A DNA stretch of 64,000 bases from JADJTT01 sp049306275 (GCA_049306275.1 JBAQQB010000018.1:1-64000); one strand, 5' to 3'; positions 1 through 9,754 are shown, counted from the stretch's first letter. Numbers and translations: made by a program. The notes: generated from the sequence alone by a model not told the origin.

Positions 1-2750
1 GTGAGGGTTTCCCCACGGGCCATTCAGATATCCTCTTCCTCCAGTACACCTCCGGCTCGACGAGCGACCCCAAGGGGGTGATGGTGACCCACAAGAACAT
101 CATCCACAACTGCGACCTGGCGGCCGATCACGTGCCCAACGCCGTGACCTGGCTCCCACAGTACCACGATATGGGCCTGATCGGCTACTATCTCTTCACT
201 GCCCTGAAGGGCGGTAACACCTACGGTTTCTCCTCCATTGATTTCATTCAGCGCCCTGCTCTGTGGCTGGAGAGTATCTCCAAGTACAAGGCGACGGCCT
301 CCTCGGCGCCTAACTTCGCCTACGATTACTGCCTGCGCCCGGGCAGGATCACCGAGAAAACACTGGAGAATCTGGACCTGAGCTCCCTTCAGTACCTTAT
401 GACGGCTGCCGAGCCGGTCATTCCGGAAACCTACAGGCGCTTTCTGGAGTTCTTCAAGCCCTATGGCCTGAACCCCGAGTCTTATTTCGCCGCCTTCGGA
501 CTCGCTGAAAATACCCTGGCTGTGACCAACTACGGCCGCACTTCGGTGGCGGTAGACCAGGTAGCCTTCAAGCAAAACAAGCTGAAGGTGTTGCCGCACG
601 CCAACGGAGAAACGCCCTACTCCGAGATCATGAGCTGCGGCAAACCCCTGGGCGATATCGGCGTCAGGATCGTAGACCCCGAAACGCGCTATGGCCTCAA
701 GGACGAACAGATCGGCGAGGTATGGCTGTCGGGACACAGCAAGTGCATCGGTTACTGGAACAAGCCGGATCTGTCGAAAGACGTCTTCCAGGCTACCATC
801 GTGGGCGAAAACCAGAACGCCAACAACTACCTGCGCACCGGCGATATCGGCTTTATGTACAACGACGAGCTCTACATATGCGGCCGCGCCAAGGACATGA
901 TCATCATCCGGGGCCTCAACTACTACCCGCAGGACATCGAGAAGATCGTGGAGGAAAACGCGCCCAGCCATGTGCGCCACGGCTTTGTAGCCGCCTTCGA
1001 CGTATTCGACGAGGAGGAGCGCCTGGTGGTGGTCGTGGGGGTGAAAAACATCAAGTCGCTGCCCGATCCGGTGAAGATCATCGACGCGATCCGCCGCAAC
1101 CTCAACGTGCAGACGCACGACCTGGTCTTCGTCTCCGCCAAGGAGATACCGAAAACCAGCTCCGGCAAGATCATGCGCCACAAGGCGAAAGAAATGTATG
1201 AAACCGGTAAGTTCACTATCCTCGAATCCTTCTCCGGCGCCAGGGAAGCTGAGCTGGCCGCGGAAAGCGGAGAGAGCAACTCGCCCTTTGAAGAACTCAA
1301 GCGCAAATACGGCCTCCAGGGTACGGAAACCTATTCCCTCGGCAAGGCTGGCCTCGAATCCGTCGACCTCGTCGTACTGATGCACGACATCAAAGACCTG
1401 CTCAAGGACAAGGGCGCCGCGCAGCTGGCCAACCAGATCGACATCCGCCTCATCCAGGAGATCAGCATTCTGGAGCTGTTTGAGCTGGTCGACCAGTTCG
1501 AGAATTCCTCCGCCCTGGCCATCATCCGCCTGAAGAACATGCTGGCGAGGTTGCAGCAAGAGCACCAGGAGTTTGAGCGCAAGATGATGCTGAGCGACGT
1601 GAAGCTCACCTTCGATCCGCCCAAGGTGCAATACGACCCGGCGAGGAAGACTACCAACGTACTTCTGACCGGCGGCACCGGCTTCTTCGGTCCGTTCATC
1701 CTGAAGGGCCTGCTGGAGCAGACGCCCCACCAGATCTACGTGCTGGTCAGGGCGACCAACGAAGAGCAGGGTATGCAGCGCCTGGTTTCGGCTATGGAAT
1801 CGCTCGGCGAAATGCCTGCGGCATTCTGGGAAAAGTTCAACAAGCGCGTTGTGCCGGTCTGCGGCGACCTGGGCCAGCACCATCTTGGCCTTACGCAGGA
1901 TATGTGGAAATTCCTGGCGGATAACACCCAGGAGATCTACAACAACGGCGCCGTAGTGAACTACCTGTTCAACTACGACAAGATGCGCAACATCAACGTC
2001 ATTGGCACCAACGAAATTCTGAAGCTGGCTTTTGAGGGAGAGCCCAAGATCTTCAACCACGTCTCTACCACCTTCATCTTCGGCTGGGCTGTGAAGGACG
2101 TGCTGTACGAGACCGACTCCAACGACGACCTCGACCTGCTCGACTTCGGTTACAGCCAGACCAAATGGGTGTCGGAGCAGATCGTGAAAGACGCCCTCGA
2201 CAAGGGCCTGCAGGGGCGGATCTTCCGTCCGGCCCTGATCACGCCTTCGATCGATGGCGGCGGCCACAACTTCGATATCTCGATCCGCTTGCTGGCCTTC
2301 ATGATCAACAACGGCATCGGCGTCGACACGCACAACCAGGTGAGCTTTACGCCCGCCGACGTGGCGGCCAACAACATCGTGGCCATCTCCAACCAGCCCG
2401 ATTCGATGAACAAGACCTTCCACGTGGTGCGCGACAAGTACTCCAACATGATGGACATCACGGACATCATCACCCAGCAGACGGGCCGCGAGTTCAAGAT
2501 CTTCAAGCTCAAGGAGTTCGTGCCCGAGGTAATCGACCGCTGCCACAAGGACGACCTGCTCTTCCCGCTGCTCGACTTCCTCGTTCGCTCGGTAGACAAT
2601 ATCTCCTCCATGGAGTTCAAGCTCTACGACAGCAGCAACTTCCAGGCTTCCCGCAACGCTTCGCCGCACGGCGTGCCCGATCCTTCACTGGAGGAGACGG
2701 TAAAGGGTATCCTGGCGTTTTTGAGGAAGAATAAGATAATTAACGTGTAG
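1..2750 (+). CDS. Fatty acyl-AMP ligase / acyl carrier / thioester reductase fusion (5' truncated)
   Basis: The reading frame is open from base 3, so the N-terminus lies outside the window. The adenylation core motif YTSGSTSDPKGV falls at the left edge. SSAPNFAYDYC and FGLAENTLAVT resemble fatty acyl-AMP ligases rather than CoA ligases. A carrier domain follows, with the probable phosphopantetheine serine in GLESVDL (bases 1359-1361). The C-terminal third is an NAD(P)-binding thioester reductase with TGGTGFFG near base 1668 and a catalytic YSQTK near base 2151. Inferred role: activate a fatty acid as the adenylate, load it on the built-in carrier, and release it reductively as aldehyde or alcohol. 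The substrate is unknown. A strong hairpin terminator follows the stop. Domain calls are confident; the product is inference. Confidence 0.9.
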   Translation, partial: EGFPTGHSDILFLQYTSGSTSDPKGVMVTHKNIIHNCDLAADHVPNAVTWLPQYHDMGLIGYYLFTALKGGNTYGFSSIDFIQRPALWLESISKYKATASSAPNFAYDYCLRPGRITEKTLENLDLSSLQYLMTAAEPVIPETYRRFLEFFKPYGLNPESYFAAFGLAENTLAVTNYGRTSVAVDQVAFKQNKLKVLPHANGETPYSEIMSCGKPLGDIGVRIVDPETRYGLKDEQIGEVWLSGHSKCIGYWNKPDLSKDVFQATIVGENQNANNYLRTGDIGFMYNDELYICGRAKDMIIIRGLNYYPQDIEKIVEENAPSHVRHGFVAAFDVFDEEERLVVVVGVKNIKSLPDPVKIIDAIRRNLNVQTHDLVFVSAKEIPKTSSGKIMRHKAKEMYETGKFTILESFSGAREAELAAESGESNSPFEELKRKYGLQGTETYSLGKAGLESVDLVVLMHDIKDLLKDKGAAQLANQIDIRLIQEISILELFELVDQFENSSALAIIRLKNMLARLQQEHQEFERKMMLSDVKLTFDPPKVQYDPARKTTNVLLTGGTGFFGPFILKGLLEQTPHQIYVLVRATNEEQGMQRLVSAMESLGEMPAAFWEKFNKRVVPVCGDLGQHHLGLTQDMWKFLADNTQEIYNNGAVVNYLFNYDKMRNINVIGTNEILKLAFEGEPKIFNHVSTTFIFGWAVKDVLYETDSNDDLDLLDFGYSQTKWVSEQIVKDALDKGLQGRIFRPALITPSIDGGGHNFDISIRLLAFMINNGIGVDTHNQVSFTPADVAANNIVAISNQPDSMNKTFHVVRDKYSNMMDITDIITQQTGREFKIFKLKEFVPEVIDRCHKDDLLFPLLDFLVRSVDNISSMEFKLYDSSNFQASRNASPHGVPDPSLEETVKGILAFLRKNKIINV

Positions 2751-2798
2751 ACAGGATTGGACAGGATTTTTTCGGATCGTCAGGATTATTGAGAGGGA

Positions 2799-2835
2799 GC
2801 AGGCCCGATGCAGTGCGTCGGGCCTGCTTGTTTTT
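2799..2835 (+). terminator. Rho-independent terminator after the acyl ligase/reductase
   Basis: A 10-bp perfect stem (GCAGGCCCGA at 2799-2808 with its complement at 2818-2827) has a 9-nt loop and is followed by TTGTTTTT. It lies 48 bp after the stop codon. The T-run overlaps the last codons of the convergent minus-strand gene. Confidence 0.85.
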
Positions 2836-4462
2836 ACTTCATAATCAACAACTTCGCGGGCAGGCTGCCGGCGGCCCGGACGAGGTAGAGGCCGTTTTGC
2901 AGGCCATGCAGCTCGAATTGAACCTGGCCGGTATTTTGCACAGCTATGGTGCGCACCATTCTGCCGAGGGCGTCGAAGAGTTGTACATTTCCGGAGAAAT
3001 CAGCGGGGAGTTGTACGGTGACGACCTCGGAGGCGGGGTTGGGGAAGAGGCGGGGTGCGGCGGCCGGAAGCCTTTCTACTGTTGAGGAAGGTACGTTTTG
3101 GATCGTCCATAGTTCATAACCCGATTGGCCATCGCCGGCGGCGAAGAACAGGCTGCCGTTGAGCATGGCTAGTTGGGTGGGCGCGGAGGATTGGCTGCCC
3201 GGCCACAGGTCGGCGACCAGTACTGTGCCTGTTGCGGTGCCGTCGCTTTTCCACAGTTCCACTCCGTGTACGTCATCTTTGGCCGCAAAATAAAGGGCGC
3301 CGTTGGCGTTGGTGAGCCAATCGATGTCGGAGTCGAGAATGCCGGGATAGATATCTTTGACCAGCACGGTGCCTGCGGCAGTGCCATCGCTTTTCCACAA
3401 TTCGTTGCCTGCGAAGGAAACATCGGCGTCGAAGGCGCTGAAGAAGAGCGTGCCGTTGACCAGGGTGAAATGACCGAGGTCGGAGCCTGTGGCGCCCGGG
3501 CGGATGTCTTTGACCAGTTTGGTGCCTCCGCCAGTGCCGTCGGAGATGAACAATTCAGTGCCGGTAGCGCCGTTGTTGGCGCGGAACCAGAGCAGGGAGT
3601 CATCGAAGGGGGTGAACATGCTTGGGTCTGAACCATTGGCGCCGGGGTTGATATCGCTCACCAGCATCGTGCCTGCTTCGGTGCCGTCGCTGACCCATAG
3701 TTCGGGGCCTTTGGCGCCGTCGTTGGCGTTGAAGTACAATTTTCCTTTGAAGCTGGCCAGGTTGTTAATGTTGAGTGGGATGGACCCTTGAGGTCCGGGG
3801 TTGATATCCTTGACGAGCACTGTTCCGGCAGTGGTACCGTCGGATTTCCAGAGTTCACTGCCGTGCGTACCGTCATCGGCCCAGAAGAAGACCGTACCGT
3901 TGACGTTGGTCATGTAAGAGGGGTAGGAGTCGCCACTATCGGGATTGATATCCTTGACGATAGACGTTCCTCCCGGCGTACCGTCGGTTTTCCAGAGTTC
4001 GTGGCCCAGAAAGAGGGCGTTGGCGCTGAAAAGCAGGGTGGAGCCCAGGTTGCAATGAAAATTGGGGTTGGAACTGGCGCTTCCGGGCCAGATGTCCAGT
4101 ACGATGTCTGTACCGGCTTCGGTGCCGTCGGAAGTCCAGAGCTCTTCGCCCAGGCCGCTGAAGTTGAGATTGAAGTACAACCTTCCAGAGGCGGCGGTAA
4201 GGTGGGTAGGGAAGCTGAAGCCCTGAACGATGTCTTTGACCATAAAGGTGCCGCTTTCCGTACCGTTACTGCGCCATATCTCGGTGCCGTAGACGCCGTC
4301 GTCGGCCGTGAACCAGAGCAGGGAGTCATCGCTGGGGGTGAAAAAATAGGGATTGGAGGAGGCGGCGCCGGGGAAGATGTCTTTTAACAGTTGGGGGGCT
4401 TGGGCCGTGGCGGCCACTGTGGAAAAGATCAAAAATGAAGACAAAAGTAAAAAACGCAACAT
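2834..4462 (-). CDS. Secreted ELWxxDGT-repeat protein with T9SS type A sorting domain
   Basis: This 542-residue protein has an N-terminal signal peptide (MLRFLLLSSFLIFSTVAATAQA). That is why the ATG at 4462 is preferred over an in-frame ATG at 4570, which would put 36 polar residues ahead of the signal. The body is about nine copies of a repeat of about 50 residues with the signature ELWKSDGTxxGT, a beta-propeller-like repeat of Bacteroidota surface proteins. The last 75 residues (LFPNPASEVVTVQLP..., ending in LLIMK) form a T9SS type A sorting domain, so the protein should cross the outer membrane by T9SS and be anchored or released. Function beyond that is unknown. It is transcribed divergently from the FadL-like porin. 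Confidence 0.85.
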   Translation of the reverse strand: MLRFLLLSSFLIFSTVAATAQAPQLLKDIFPGAASSNPYFFTPSDDSLLWFTADDGVYGTEIWRSNGTESGTFMVKDIVQGFSFPTHLTAASGRLYFNLNFSGLGEELWTSDGTEAGTDIVLDIWPGSASSNPNFHCNLGSTLLFSANALFLGHELWKTDGTPGGTSIVKDINPDSGDSYPSYMTNVNGTVFFWADDGTHGSELWKSDGTTAGTVLVKDINPGPQGSIPLNINNLASFKGKLYFNANDGAKGPELWVSDGTEAGTMLVSDINPGANGSDPSMFTPFDDSLLWFRANNGATGTELFISDGTGGGTKLVKDIRPGATGSDLGHFTLVNGTLFFSAFDADVSFAGNELWKSDGTAAGTVLVKDIYPGILDSDIDWLTNANGALYFAAKDDVHGVELWKSDGTATGTVLVADLWPGSQSSAPTQLAMLNGSLFFAAGDGQSGYELWTIQNVPSSTVERLPAAAPRLFPNPASEVVTVQLPADFSGNVQLFDALGRMVRTIAVQNTGQVQFELHGLQNGLYLVRAAGSLPAKLLIMK

Positions 4463-4686
4463 GGAAAATGGGTTTAATGGGTAAGACGAATAAGTGAAGA
4501 TAGGTATTCGCAGGGAAAACGGAGCAGCTATAATGACAAAAGTCATTGGAAATAAGCAATTTGTTTTCAAAACTTTTCACGATTAACCAACAAAACTCCC
4601 ACCCCGGAAGACCAAACCGTTATTTGTTCTGTCATGCTCACCGGGAGAAAATTTAAAAATTCAAAACCCTATTAAAACAGCTCATC

Positions 4687-6036
4687 ATGAAAAAACATCG
4701 GCTTTTGTTACTCCTCTCAGCGGGGAGTATGCTCTGGGTAACGAGCATGTTTGCCCAGCACGACAACCTTGTAAACGTCAGCGCCGAATTCATGCGCACT
4801 GGCGGACGCACTGCTGCCCTCGACGCAGCCGACATCGCGGTGTACAATCCGGCAGGATTGGTGCACCTGGAAGACGGGTTCCACATCAACCTGGCCAACC
4901 AGAGCGTTTTCCGGAGCCCCAGCCACACTTTTGCATTTCCCATTGGAACCCCTGAAGTAACGTACGAACAAGCCAGCCCTGACCTGCTTCTGCCCAATCT
5001 CTACATGGCGTACAAAAAGAACAGGCTTGCCCTTTTTGGAGGTGTTTACATCTCCGGTGGCGGCGGCAGCCTGGACTACCCGGAGGGGTCGATCAACACG
5101 GATTTGATCATCTTGCAGATCCAGAATATGGTTCTTATTCCCCCTAACGTCACCTATGGGTTGTTTTACGGCGGTGGTGAGGGTTCGATCCTGGCCTCCT
5201 CATTCTACATCACTCCTATGGCCGGCGTTTCTTATGGGATTACCGACAAGTTGTCGGCCGCGGTAGGGTTCAGGTACCTGATGGCTACCAACAAGCAGGA
5301 AGCGGAGGTGAAATTCACCCAGCAGATTTCGCCGCCGCCCATCCAGTTGCCCACGGAGTTCCGCCTGGAATCGACCGACAAGGCCAGCGGCATTGGTTTC
5401 ACAGGCAGTCTCAACTACCGCTTCAGCGAGAACTTCAACCTGGCGGTGCGCTACGAGACCAAGTCCGCGCTCGAATTTGAAACCGACTCCATTCAGGACG
5501 ACTTTGGCATTATCCGGGATGGCGACCTTGCACGGCGCGATCTGCCCGCTTCCCTGTCGGCAGGGGCCAGCTTTAACCTCACGGACAACCTGTCGGCCCT
5601 GCTGGACTTTGGCTGGTATTTCCAGAAACAAGCTGACTGGGATGTCAACCCGAAAGACCAGGAATGGTCGGAACTGGCCGGCGATGTGGGCCGCTTTGGC
5701 CTTGGCCTGGGCTACGGCATCGGCGACCTGCTGACCCTGAACGGCTGGTGGGGTTATACCCTGTACCAGTACGAGGACAGGCCCGCCTACTACAACAAAC
5801 TGGGCGTTTTCGAAACCGTCAAGTCCAGCAACTGGACCCTCGGCCTGGGCGGCAAGCTCAGCCTCGGCGACCGGCTTGACATCAACCTGGCCGTGTCGCA
5901 GACTTTCTGGAAAAAGGACGACGTGGTGGAGATGACCTTCCCCGCCCCGCTTCCCGACCCCACCTATGATGTGAAGATCAACAACAGCATCACGGCAGTG
6001 GCGCTTGGGTTGAATTTGAGGTTGGGAGGAGAGTAG
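4687..6036 (+). CDS. Outer membrane transporter of the OmpP1/FadL/TodX family
   Basis: The 449-residue protein has a signal peptide ending near FAQ. The mature start (FMRTGGRTAALDAADIAVYNPAGLV) is the FadL/OmpP1 hatch region, with the conserved aromatic-poor NPAGL motif. The rest is amphipathic beta strands with repeated YGxxxKLSxxxGFRY- and GLGYxIGDxLTLNGWWGY-type hairpins, typical of a 14-strand barrel. Family members pass hydrophobic molecules such as long-chain fatty acids across the outer membrane. That would suit the neighbouring acyl-AMP ligase, but the two are not shown to be linked. Length is normal for the family. Confidence 0.88.
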   Translation: MKKHRLLLLLSAGSMLWVTSMFAQHDNLVNVSAEFMRTGGRTAALDAADIAVYNPAGLVHLEDGFHINLANQSVFRSPSHTFAFPIGTPEVTYEQASPDLLLPNLYMAYKKNRLALFGGVYISGGGGSLDYPEGSINTDLIILQIQNMVLIPPNVTYGLFYGGGEGSILASSFYITPMAGVSYGITDKLSAAVGFRYLMATNKQEAEVKFTQQISPPPIQLPTEFRLESTDKASGIGFTGSLNYRFSENFNLAVRYETKSALEFETDSIQDDFGIIRDGDLARRDLPASLSAGASFNLTDNLSALLDFGWYFQKQADWDVNPKDQEWSELAGDVGRFGLGLGYGIGDLLTLNGWWGYTLYQYEDRPAYYNKLGVFETVKSSNWTLGLGGKLSLGDRLDINLAVSQTFWKKDDVVEMTFPAPLPDPTYDVKINNSITAVALGLNLRLGGE

Positions 6037-6058
6037 TCGTTTTTGGCAGATAACAGGA

Positions 6059-6107
6059 CAGGAGGGATCTGTTGGGGGAAAGCCCCGGCAGGTCCCTCCT
6101 GGTTTTG
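6059..6107 (+). terminator. Rho-independent terminator after the FadL-like gene
   Basis: A long stem (CAGGAGGGATCTG at 6059-6071 against CAGGTCCCTCCTG at 6089-6101, one G-T pair) has an inner GGGG/CCCC extension and is followed by GTTTT. It sits 22 bp after the stop codon. Confidence 0.75.
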
Positions 6108-6119
6108 GGTGATGCGCCT

Positions 6120-6150
6120 TTTGTTCCATCGCATAGTCTTTTTATCTTTC
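6120..6150 (+). promoter_or_regulatory. Bacteroidota-type promoter for the 5-alpha-reductase-like gene
   Basis: TTTG at 6120-6123, 19 bp, then TATCTTTC at 6143-6150 match the TTTG-N19-TAnnTTTG consensus except for the last base. The ATG follows only 4 bp later, so the transcript would be leaderless or nearly so. Confidence 0.55.
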
Positions 6151-6154
6151 TGGT

Positions 6155-6913
6155 ATGAATCTCACCACATTCTATCTCCTTCTGGGCGCCTGGACCCTCC
6201 TGGCGCTGATTCTTGCGCCGGTGCAGCTGCGGATCGCGGCGCCATACGGCCGGCACGTCAAATCCTCCTGGGGTCCCGCGATCGACAACCGGCTGGGCTG
6301 GATGCTGATGGAGATCGTATCGCCGGTGGCGCTGATGTATTGGATGTGGAGGGGTAGTCCGGCCGCAACTCCAGCCTTGTATGTGCTGGCCGGGCTGTGG
6401 GTGCTGCATTATGCCAACAGGAGCGTGGTTTTCCCCCTGCGCCTGCGCACGCGCGGCAAGCGCATACCCGTGGCGATCGTGTTGTCGGCGGCTATGTTCA
6501 ACCTCTTCAACGGATTTTTCAACGGCTATTGGTGGGCTTATCTGGCCGGGCCCTATCCGGACGATTGGCTGCGCGATCCGCGGTTTATCCTGGGCGCCGT
6601 GCTTTTTGCGGCGGGCGCTTTCGTCAATCACCGGTCGGACGCGCTGCTCATCGCGCTGCGGCGTCCGGGCGAGACCGGCTACCGCATCCCGCAGGGCTGG
6701 TTGTTCCGGTGGGTGAGTTGCCCCAATCACCTGGGAGAGATCGTGCAATGGTTTGGCTTTGCGCTGATGGCCTGGAATTTGCCCGCGCTCAGCTTCGCGG
6801 TGTGGACGGCGGCCAATCTGATACCGCGCGCCGTGGCGCACCACCGCTGGTACCAGGCGCAATTTGCGGATTATCCGGCGGAGCGGAGGGCGGTGGTGCC
6901 GGGGGTGTGGTGA
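6155..6913 (+). CDS. Steroid 5-alpha-reductase-like (DUF1295-type) membrane enzyme
   Basis: This 252-residue polytopic membrane protein has about six hydrophobic segments. The N-terminal APYGRHVKSSWGPAIDNRLGWMLME and the C-terminal CPNHLGEIVQWFGFA and HRWYQAQFADYPAERRAVVPGVW match the steroid 5-alpha-reductase family, where the C-terminal part binds NADPH. Eukaryotic relatives reduce the delta-4 bond of 3-oxosteroids. In bacteria the substrate is usually unknown, and related DUF1295 or isoprenylcysteine methyltransferase-fold enzymes are alternatives. The start is fixed by the promoter placed 4 bp upstream. It stands alone between two terminator- or promoter-bearing spacers. Confidence 0.8.
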   Translation: MNLTTFYLLLGAWTLLALILAPVQLRIAAPYGRHVKSSWGPAIDNRLGWMLMEIVSPVALMYWMWRGSPAATPALYVLAGLWVLHYANRSVVFPLRLRTRGKRIPVAIVLSAAMFNLFNGFFNGYWWAYLAGPYPDDWLRDPRFILGAVLFAAGAFVNHRSDALLIALRRPGETGYRIPQGWLFRWVSCPNHLGEIVQWFGFALMAWNLPALSFAVWTAANLIPRAVAHHRWYQAQFADYPAERRAVVPGVW

Positions 6914-6978
6914 AGGGGGGGGCTCAGGATTGTTCCGGAAATAAATTTTACCTTCACCAGAGACAAAAAGACCGGTCA

Positions 6979-9753
6979 ATGAAATACGCCACGACCATTT
7001 TCATTCAACTCCTTTTCTGCATAAGCGCGATCGGCCAGACGATCGATGAGAAGGTAGACAGTATCCTCCAACTCATGACCCTGGAAGAAAAGGTGGGGCA
7101 AATGACCCAGGTAGAAAGGGGTGAATTGAATAGCATCCAGGACATCGCTTCTTATGGCATTGGTTCCATCTTGAGCGGAGGCGGCTCGGCGCCTTCCCCT
7201 AACACGGTCGCCAGCTGGGCCGATATGTATGACAATTTCCAAAGCATCGCCCTGCAATCTAACCTGGGCATCCCGCTCATCTATGGCATCGATGCCGTGC
7301 ACGGACACAACAACGTGCATGGAGCGGTCATCTTTCCGCACAATATTGGAATGGGATGTACCTGGAATCCCGACCTCATTCGAACGGCCAATCAGGTCGT
7401 TGCCAAAGAGGTCGCCGCAACCGGCATCGACTGGACCTTCGCGCCTTGCATCGCCGTGGCGCGAAACGAGCGATGGGGCAGAACCTACGAGGGCTTCGGC
7501 GAAACGCCCGAGATCCAGAAGATCATGGCTGAAGCATCCGTCCTGGGCTTGCAGGGCGACGATCTGAGCGCCGGTGAAACCATTCTGGCCTGTGCCAAAC
7601 ATTTCGTGGGCGATGGAGGCACAACCAATGGCATCGACCAGGGCAACACGGAAGTGACCGAGGAAGTGCTCCGCAACATCCACATGGAAGGATACATTGA
7701 TGCCATTGAGGCCGGCGTGGGCACCATCATGGCCTCCTTCAACAGCTGGAACGGAGAAAAACTGCACGGACACGATTACCTGCTCACCGATGTGCTGAAA
7801 AACGAATTGGGGTTTGAGGGCTTTATCATTTCCGACTGGAAAGGCGTAGACCAAATCGACGGGAATTACCGGACGGCCATCAAAAGAGCCATCAATGCGG
7901 GAATTGACATGGTTATGGTGCCCGACCGGTACGAGGTTTTTATCCCCCATTTGATCAGTCTTGTGAATGATGGCGAAGTGAGCCAGGAGCGAATAGACGA
8001 CGCGGTCAGAAGAATATTAAAGCAAAAGTTCCTGTTGAACTTGTTTGAAGAGCCCTATACCGATCCTTCCCTGGCCGCTTCCGTGGGCTCTCCCGCACAC
8101 CGGGACGTAGCCCGGCAGGTCGTCCGGGAATCCATGGTTCTGTTAAATGCCAAAAACGAGGTTCTGCCCCTTCAAAAGAATGACCAGACCATCCTGGTGG
8201 CGGGCACGCTGGCAGCCGATCTGGGCGCCCAGTGCGGTGGATGGACGATTTCCTGGCAAGGCGGCAATGGCAACATTACCCTTGGAACCAATATCCTTAC
8301 CGGCATACAAAATACCGTTGAAACCAGCCAGGTCGTCTATTCACCCAATGGCAATTACAGCGGTCCCGTAGATGTGGCCGTGGTCGTTGTCGGCGAAAAA
8401 ACGCCGTATGCGGAAGGGGCAGGCGACCGCAACAGCCTGCATCTGGACGCAGCGGATGTCAATTTGGTGAAAAACCTGAAAGAAGCGGGCATACCCACCA
8501 TTGCCCTGCTGGTTTCCGGCAGGCCGATGATCATCAGCGAAATCCTGCCCTATACGGATGCCACCGTAGCCGTCTGGTATCCGGGCACCGAAGGCGAAGG
8601 CATAGCCGAAGTGCTGTTCGGCGATTATCAACCTTCGGGGCAGCTCACGCATTCCTGGCCGAGAGACATGGAGCAGATCCCCATCAACCTGGGGGATGGC
8701 GATTATGCGCCACTATTTCCGTACAAACACGGCTTGCAGGCCTTTCCAACGGATACCACCTATGAAGCGCTCCTGCCCTATGCCGGCGCCACCAGCCAGG
8801 ACGGCAACACCATCCTCCTGGCGCTTTCGGATAAGATAAGCAGCATGGACGCCGACAACAGCGACTTTGAAATAAAGATCGACGGGATAGTCCATCCGGA
8901 CATCATCCAAGCCGTGGGCATCGCCGATTTTGACGAGAGCATCCTCGTGTTTTCCCTGAACACGGCCATCCAGTACGAGGAAGAAGTGCGCATTTCTTAC
9001 GCAGGAACCGGCATTTCATCCTCCGGTTTGGCCCTGGACACCCTGATAGATTTTTACGTATACAATGCGGTGAGCAGTTCTGCCAGCACCCACCTCATAC
9101 CCGGAAGAATTGAGGCCGAACATTTTTATGAAATGAGCGGCATACAAACGGAGCCTTGTTCGGATACAGGCGGAGGCTTGAACGTGGGGTGGATCGACGG
9201 CGGCGACTGGATGAAATACCATGTAGAAGTAACCCAGGCCGACTTGTATCAGGTCACCTGCAGAATATCGGGCAATGCGGGAGGTACCTTACTCCTCAAA
9301 TTTAACGATACCATACAGACCGCAGTCAACTACAGCTCCACTAACGGATGGCAAAACTGGCAAGACTTCACCTCGTCTGTCTACCTGAGAGAGGGCTTAT
9401 ATACCATGCAGGCATTGGCGCAATCCGGTGCATTCAACATCAACTACTTTGACTTTGAAGGGAGCAGCGGCAGTATCAGCGATCCCCTTTCCCATATCAG
9501 GAACATCAATGCCTATCCCAACCCCTTGACCAATGAGTTGAGGCTAGAGTTTTGGAACACCCGCAGCAGCCAGGCCACGATCCAGCTGATAGATACATCC
9601 GGAAAAGTATCCCGGGAATTGTACCAGGGACGGCTGCGGGAAGGCGCCAATGCGTTCACCTTCTCCCTGGAAGCTGAATTGCCTGCGGGGATCTATTTCA
9701 TTGAAATAAAAGACGAAGCCAGGCGGTATTTTAAGAAGGTAGTCAGGCAGTAG
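6979..9753 (+). CDS. Secreted GH3 beta-glucosidase with CBM6-like module and T9SS sorting domain
   Basis: The 924-residue product starts at the ATG at 6979, which opens a signal peptide (MKYATTIFIQLLFCISAIGQ). A longer frame upstream only shadows the preceding gene. Residues about 20-600 are glycoside hydrolase family 3: KHFVGDGGT binds substrate and the SDW motif near residue 286 carries the nucleophile Asp. The fibronectin III-like tail domain of GH3 follows. Residues about 705-825 (IPGRIEAEHF ... GWIDGGDWMKYHV) resemble a family 6 carbohydrate-binding module. The last 75 residues (AYPNPLTNELRLEF ... YFKKVVRQ) are a T9SS type A sorting domain. Expected role: exo-hydrolysis of beta-glucans at the cell surface. 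It is the last gene before the genomic island. Confidence 0.92.
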   Translation: MKYATTIFIQLLFCISAIGQTIDEKVDSILQLMTLEEKVGQMTQVERGELNSIQDIASYGIGSILSGGGSAPSPNTVASWADMYDNFQSIALQSNLGIPLIYGIDAVHGHNNVHGAVIFPHNIGMGCTWNPDLIRTANQVVAKEVAATGIDWTFAPCIAVARNERWGRTYEGFGETPEIQKIMAEASVLGLQGDDLSAGETILACAKHFVGDGGTTNGIDQGNTEVTEEVLRNIHMEGYIDAIEAGVGTIMASFNSWNGEKLHGHDYLLTDVLKNELGFEGFIISDWKGVDQIDGNYRTAIKRAINAGIDMVMVPDRYEVFIPHLISLVNDGEVSQERIDDAVRRILKQKFLLNLFEEPYTDPSLAASVGSPAHRDVARQVVRESMVLLNAKNEVLPLQKNDQTILVAGTLAADLGAQCGGWTISWQGGNGNITLGTNILTGIQNTVETSQVVYSPNGNYSGPVDVAVVVVGEKTPYAEGAGDRNSLHLDAADVNLVKNLKEAGIPTIALLVSGRPMIISEILPYTDATVAVWYPGTEGEGIAEVLFGDYQPSGQLTHSWPRDMEQIPINLGDGDYAPLFPYKHGLQAFPTDTTYEALLPYAGATSQDGNTILLALSDKISSMDADNSDFEIKIDGIVHPDIIQAVGIADFDESILVFSLNTAIQYEEEVRISYAGTGISSSGLALDTLIDFYVYNAVSSSASTHLIPGRIEAEHFYEMSGIQTEPCSDTGGGLNVGWIDGGDWMKYHVEVTQADLYQVTCRISGNAGGTLLLKFNDTIQTAVNYSSTNGWQNWQDFTSSVYLREGLYTMQALAQSGAFNINYFDFEGSSGSISDPLSHIRNINAYPNPLTNELRLEFWNTRSSQATIQLIDTSGKVSRELYQGRLREGANAFTFSLEAELPAGIYFIEIKDEARRYFKKVVRQ

Positions 9754-9754
9754 G

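Noticed and set aside
24..2669. An 881-codon open frame on the minus strand opposite the acyl-AMP ligase gene
   Set aside because: It has no recognisable domain and low-complexity Val/His/Asp-rich translation, while the plus strand encodes clear enzyme motifs. It results from GC-rich codon use on the opposite strand.
6397..6978. Upstream extension of the GH3 frame
   Set aside because: It overlaps the 5-alpha-reductase-like gene in another frame and lacks sense. The ATG at 6979 starts a proper signal peptide.
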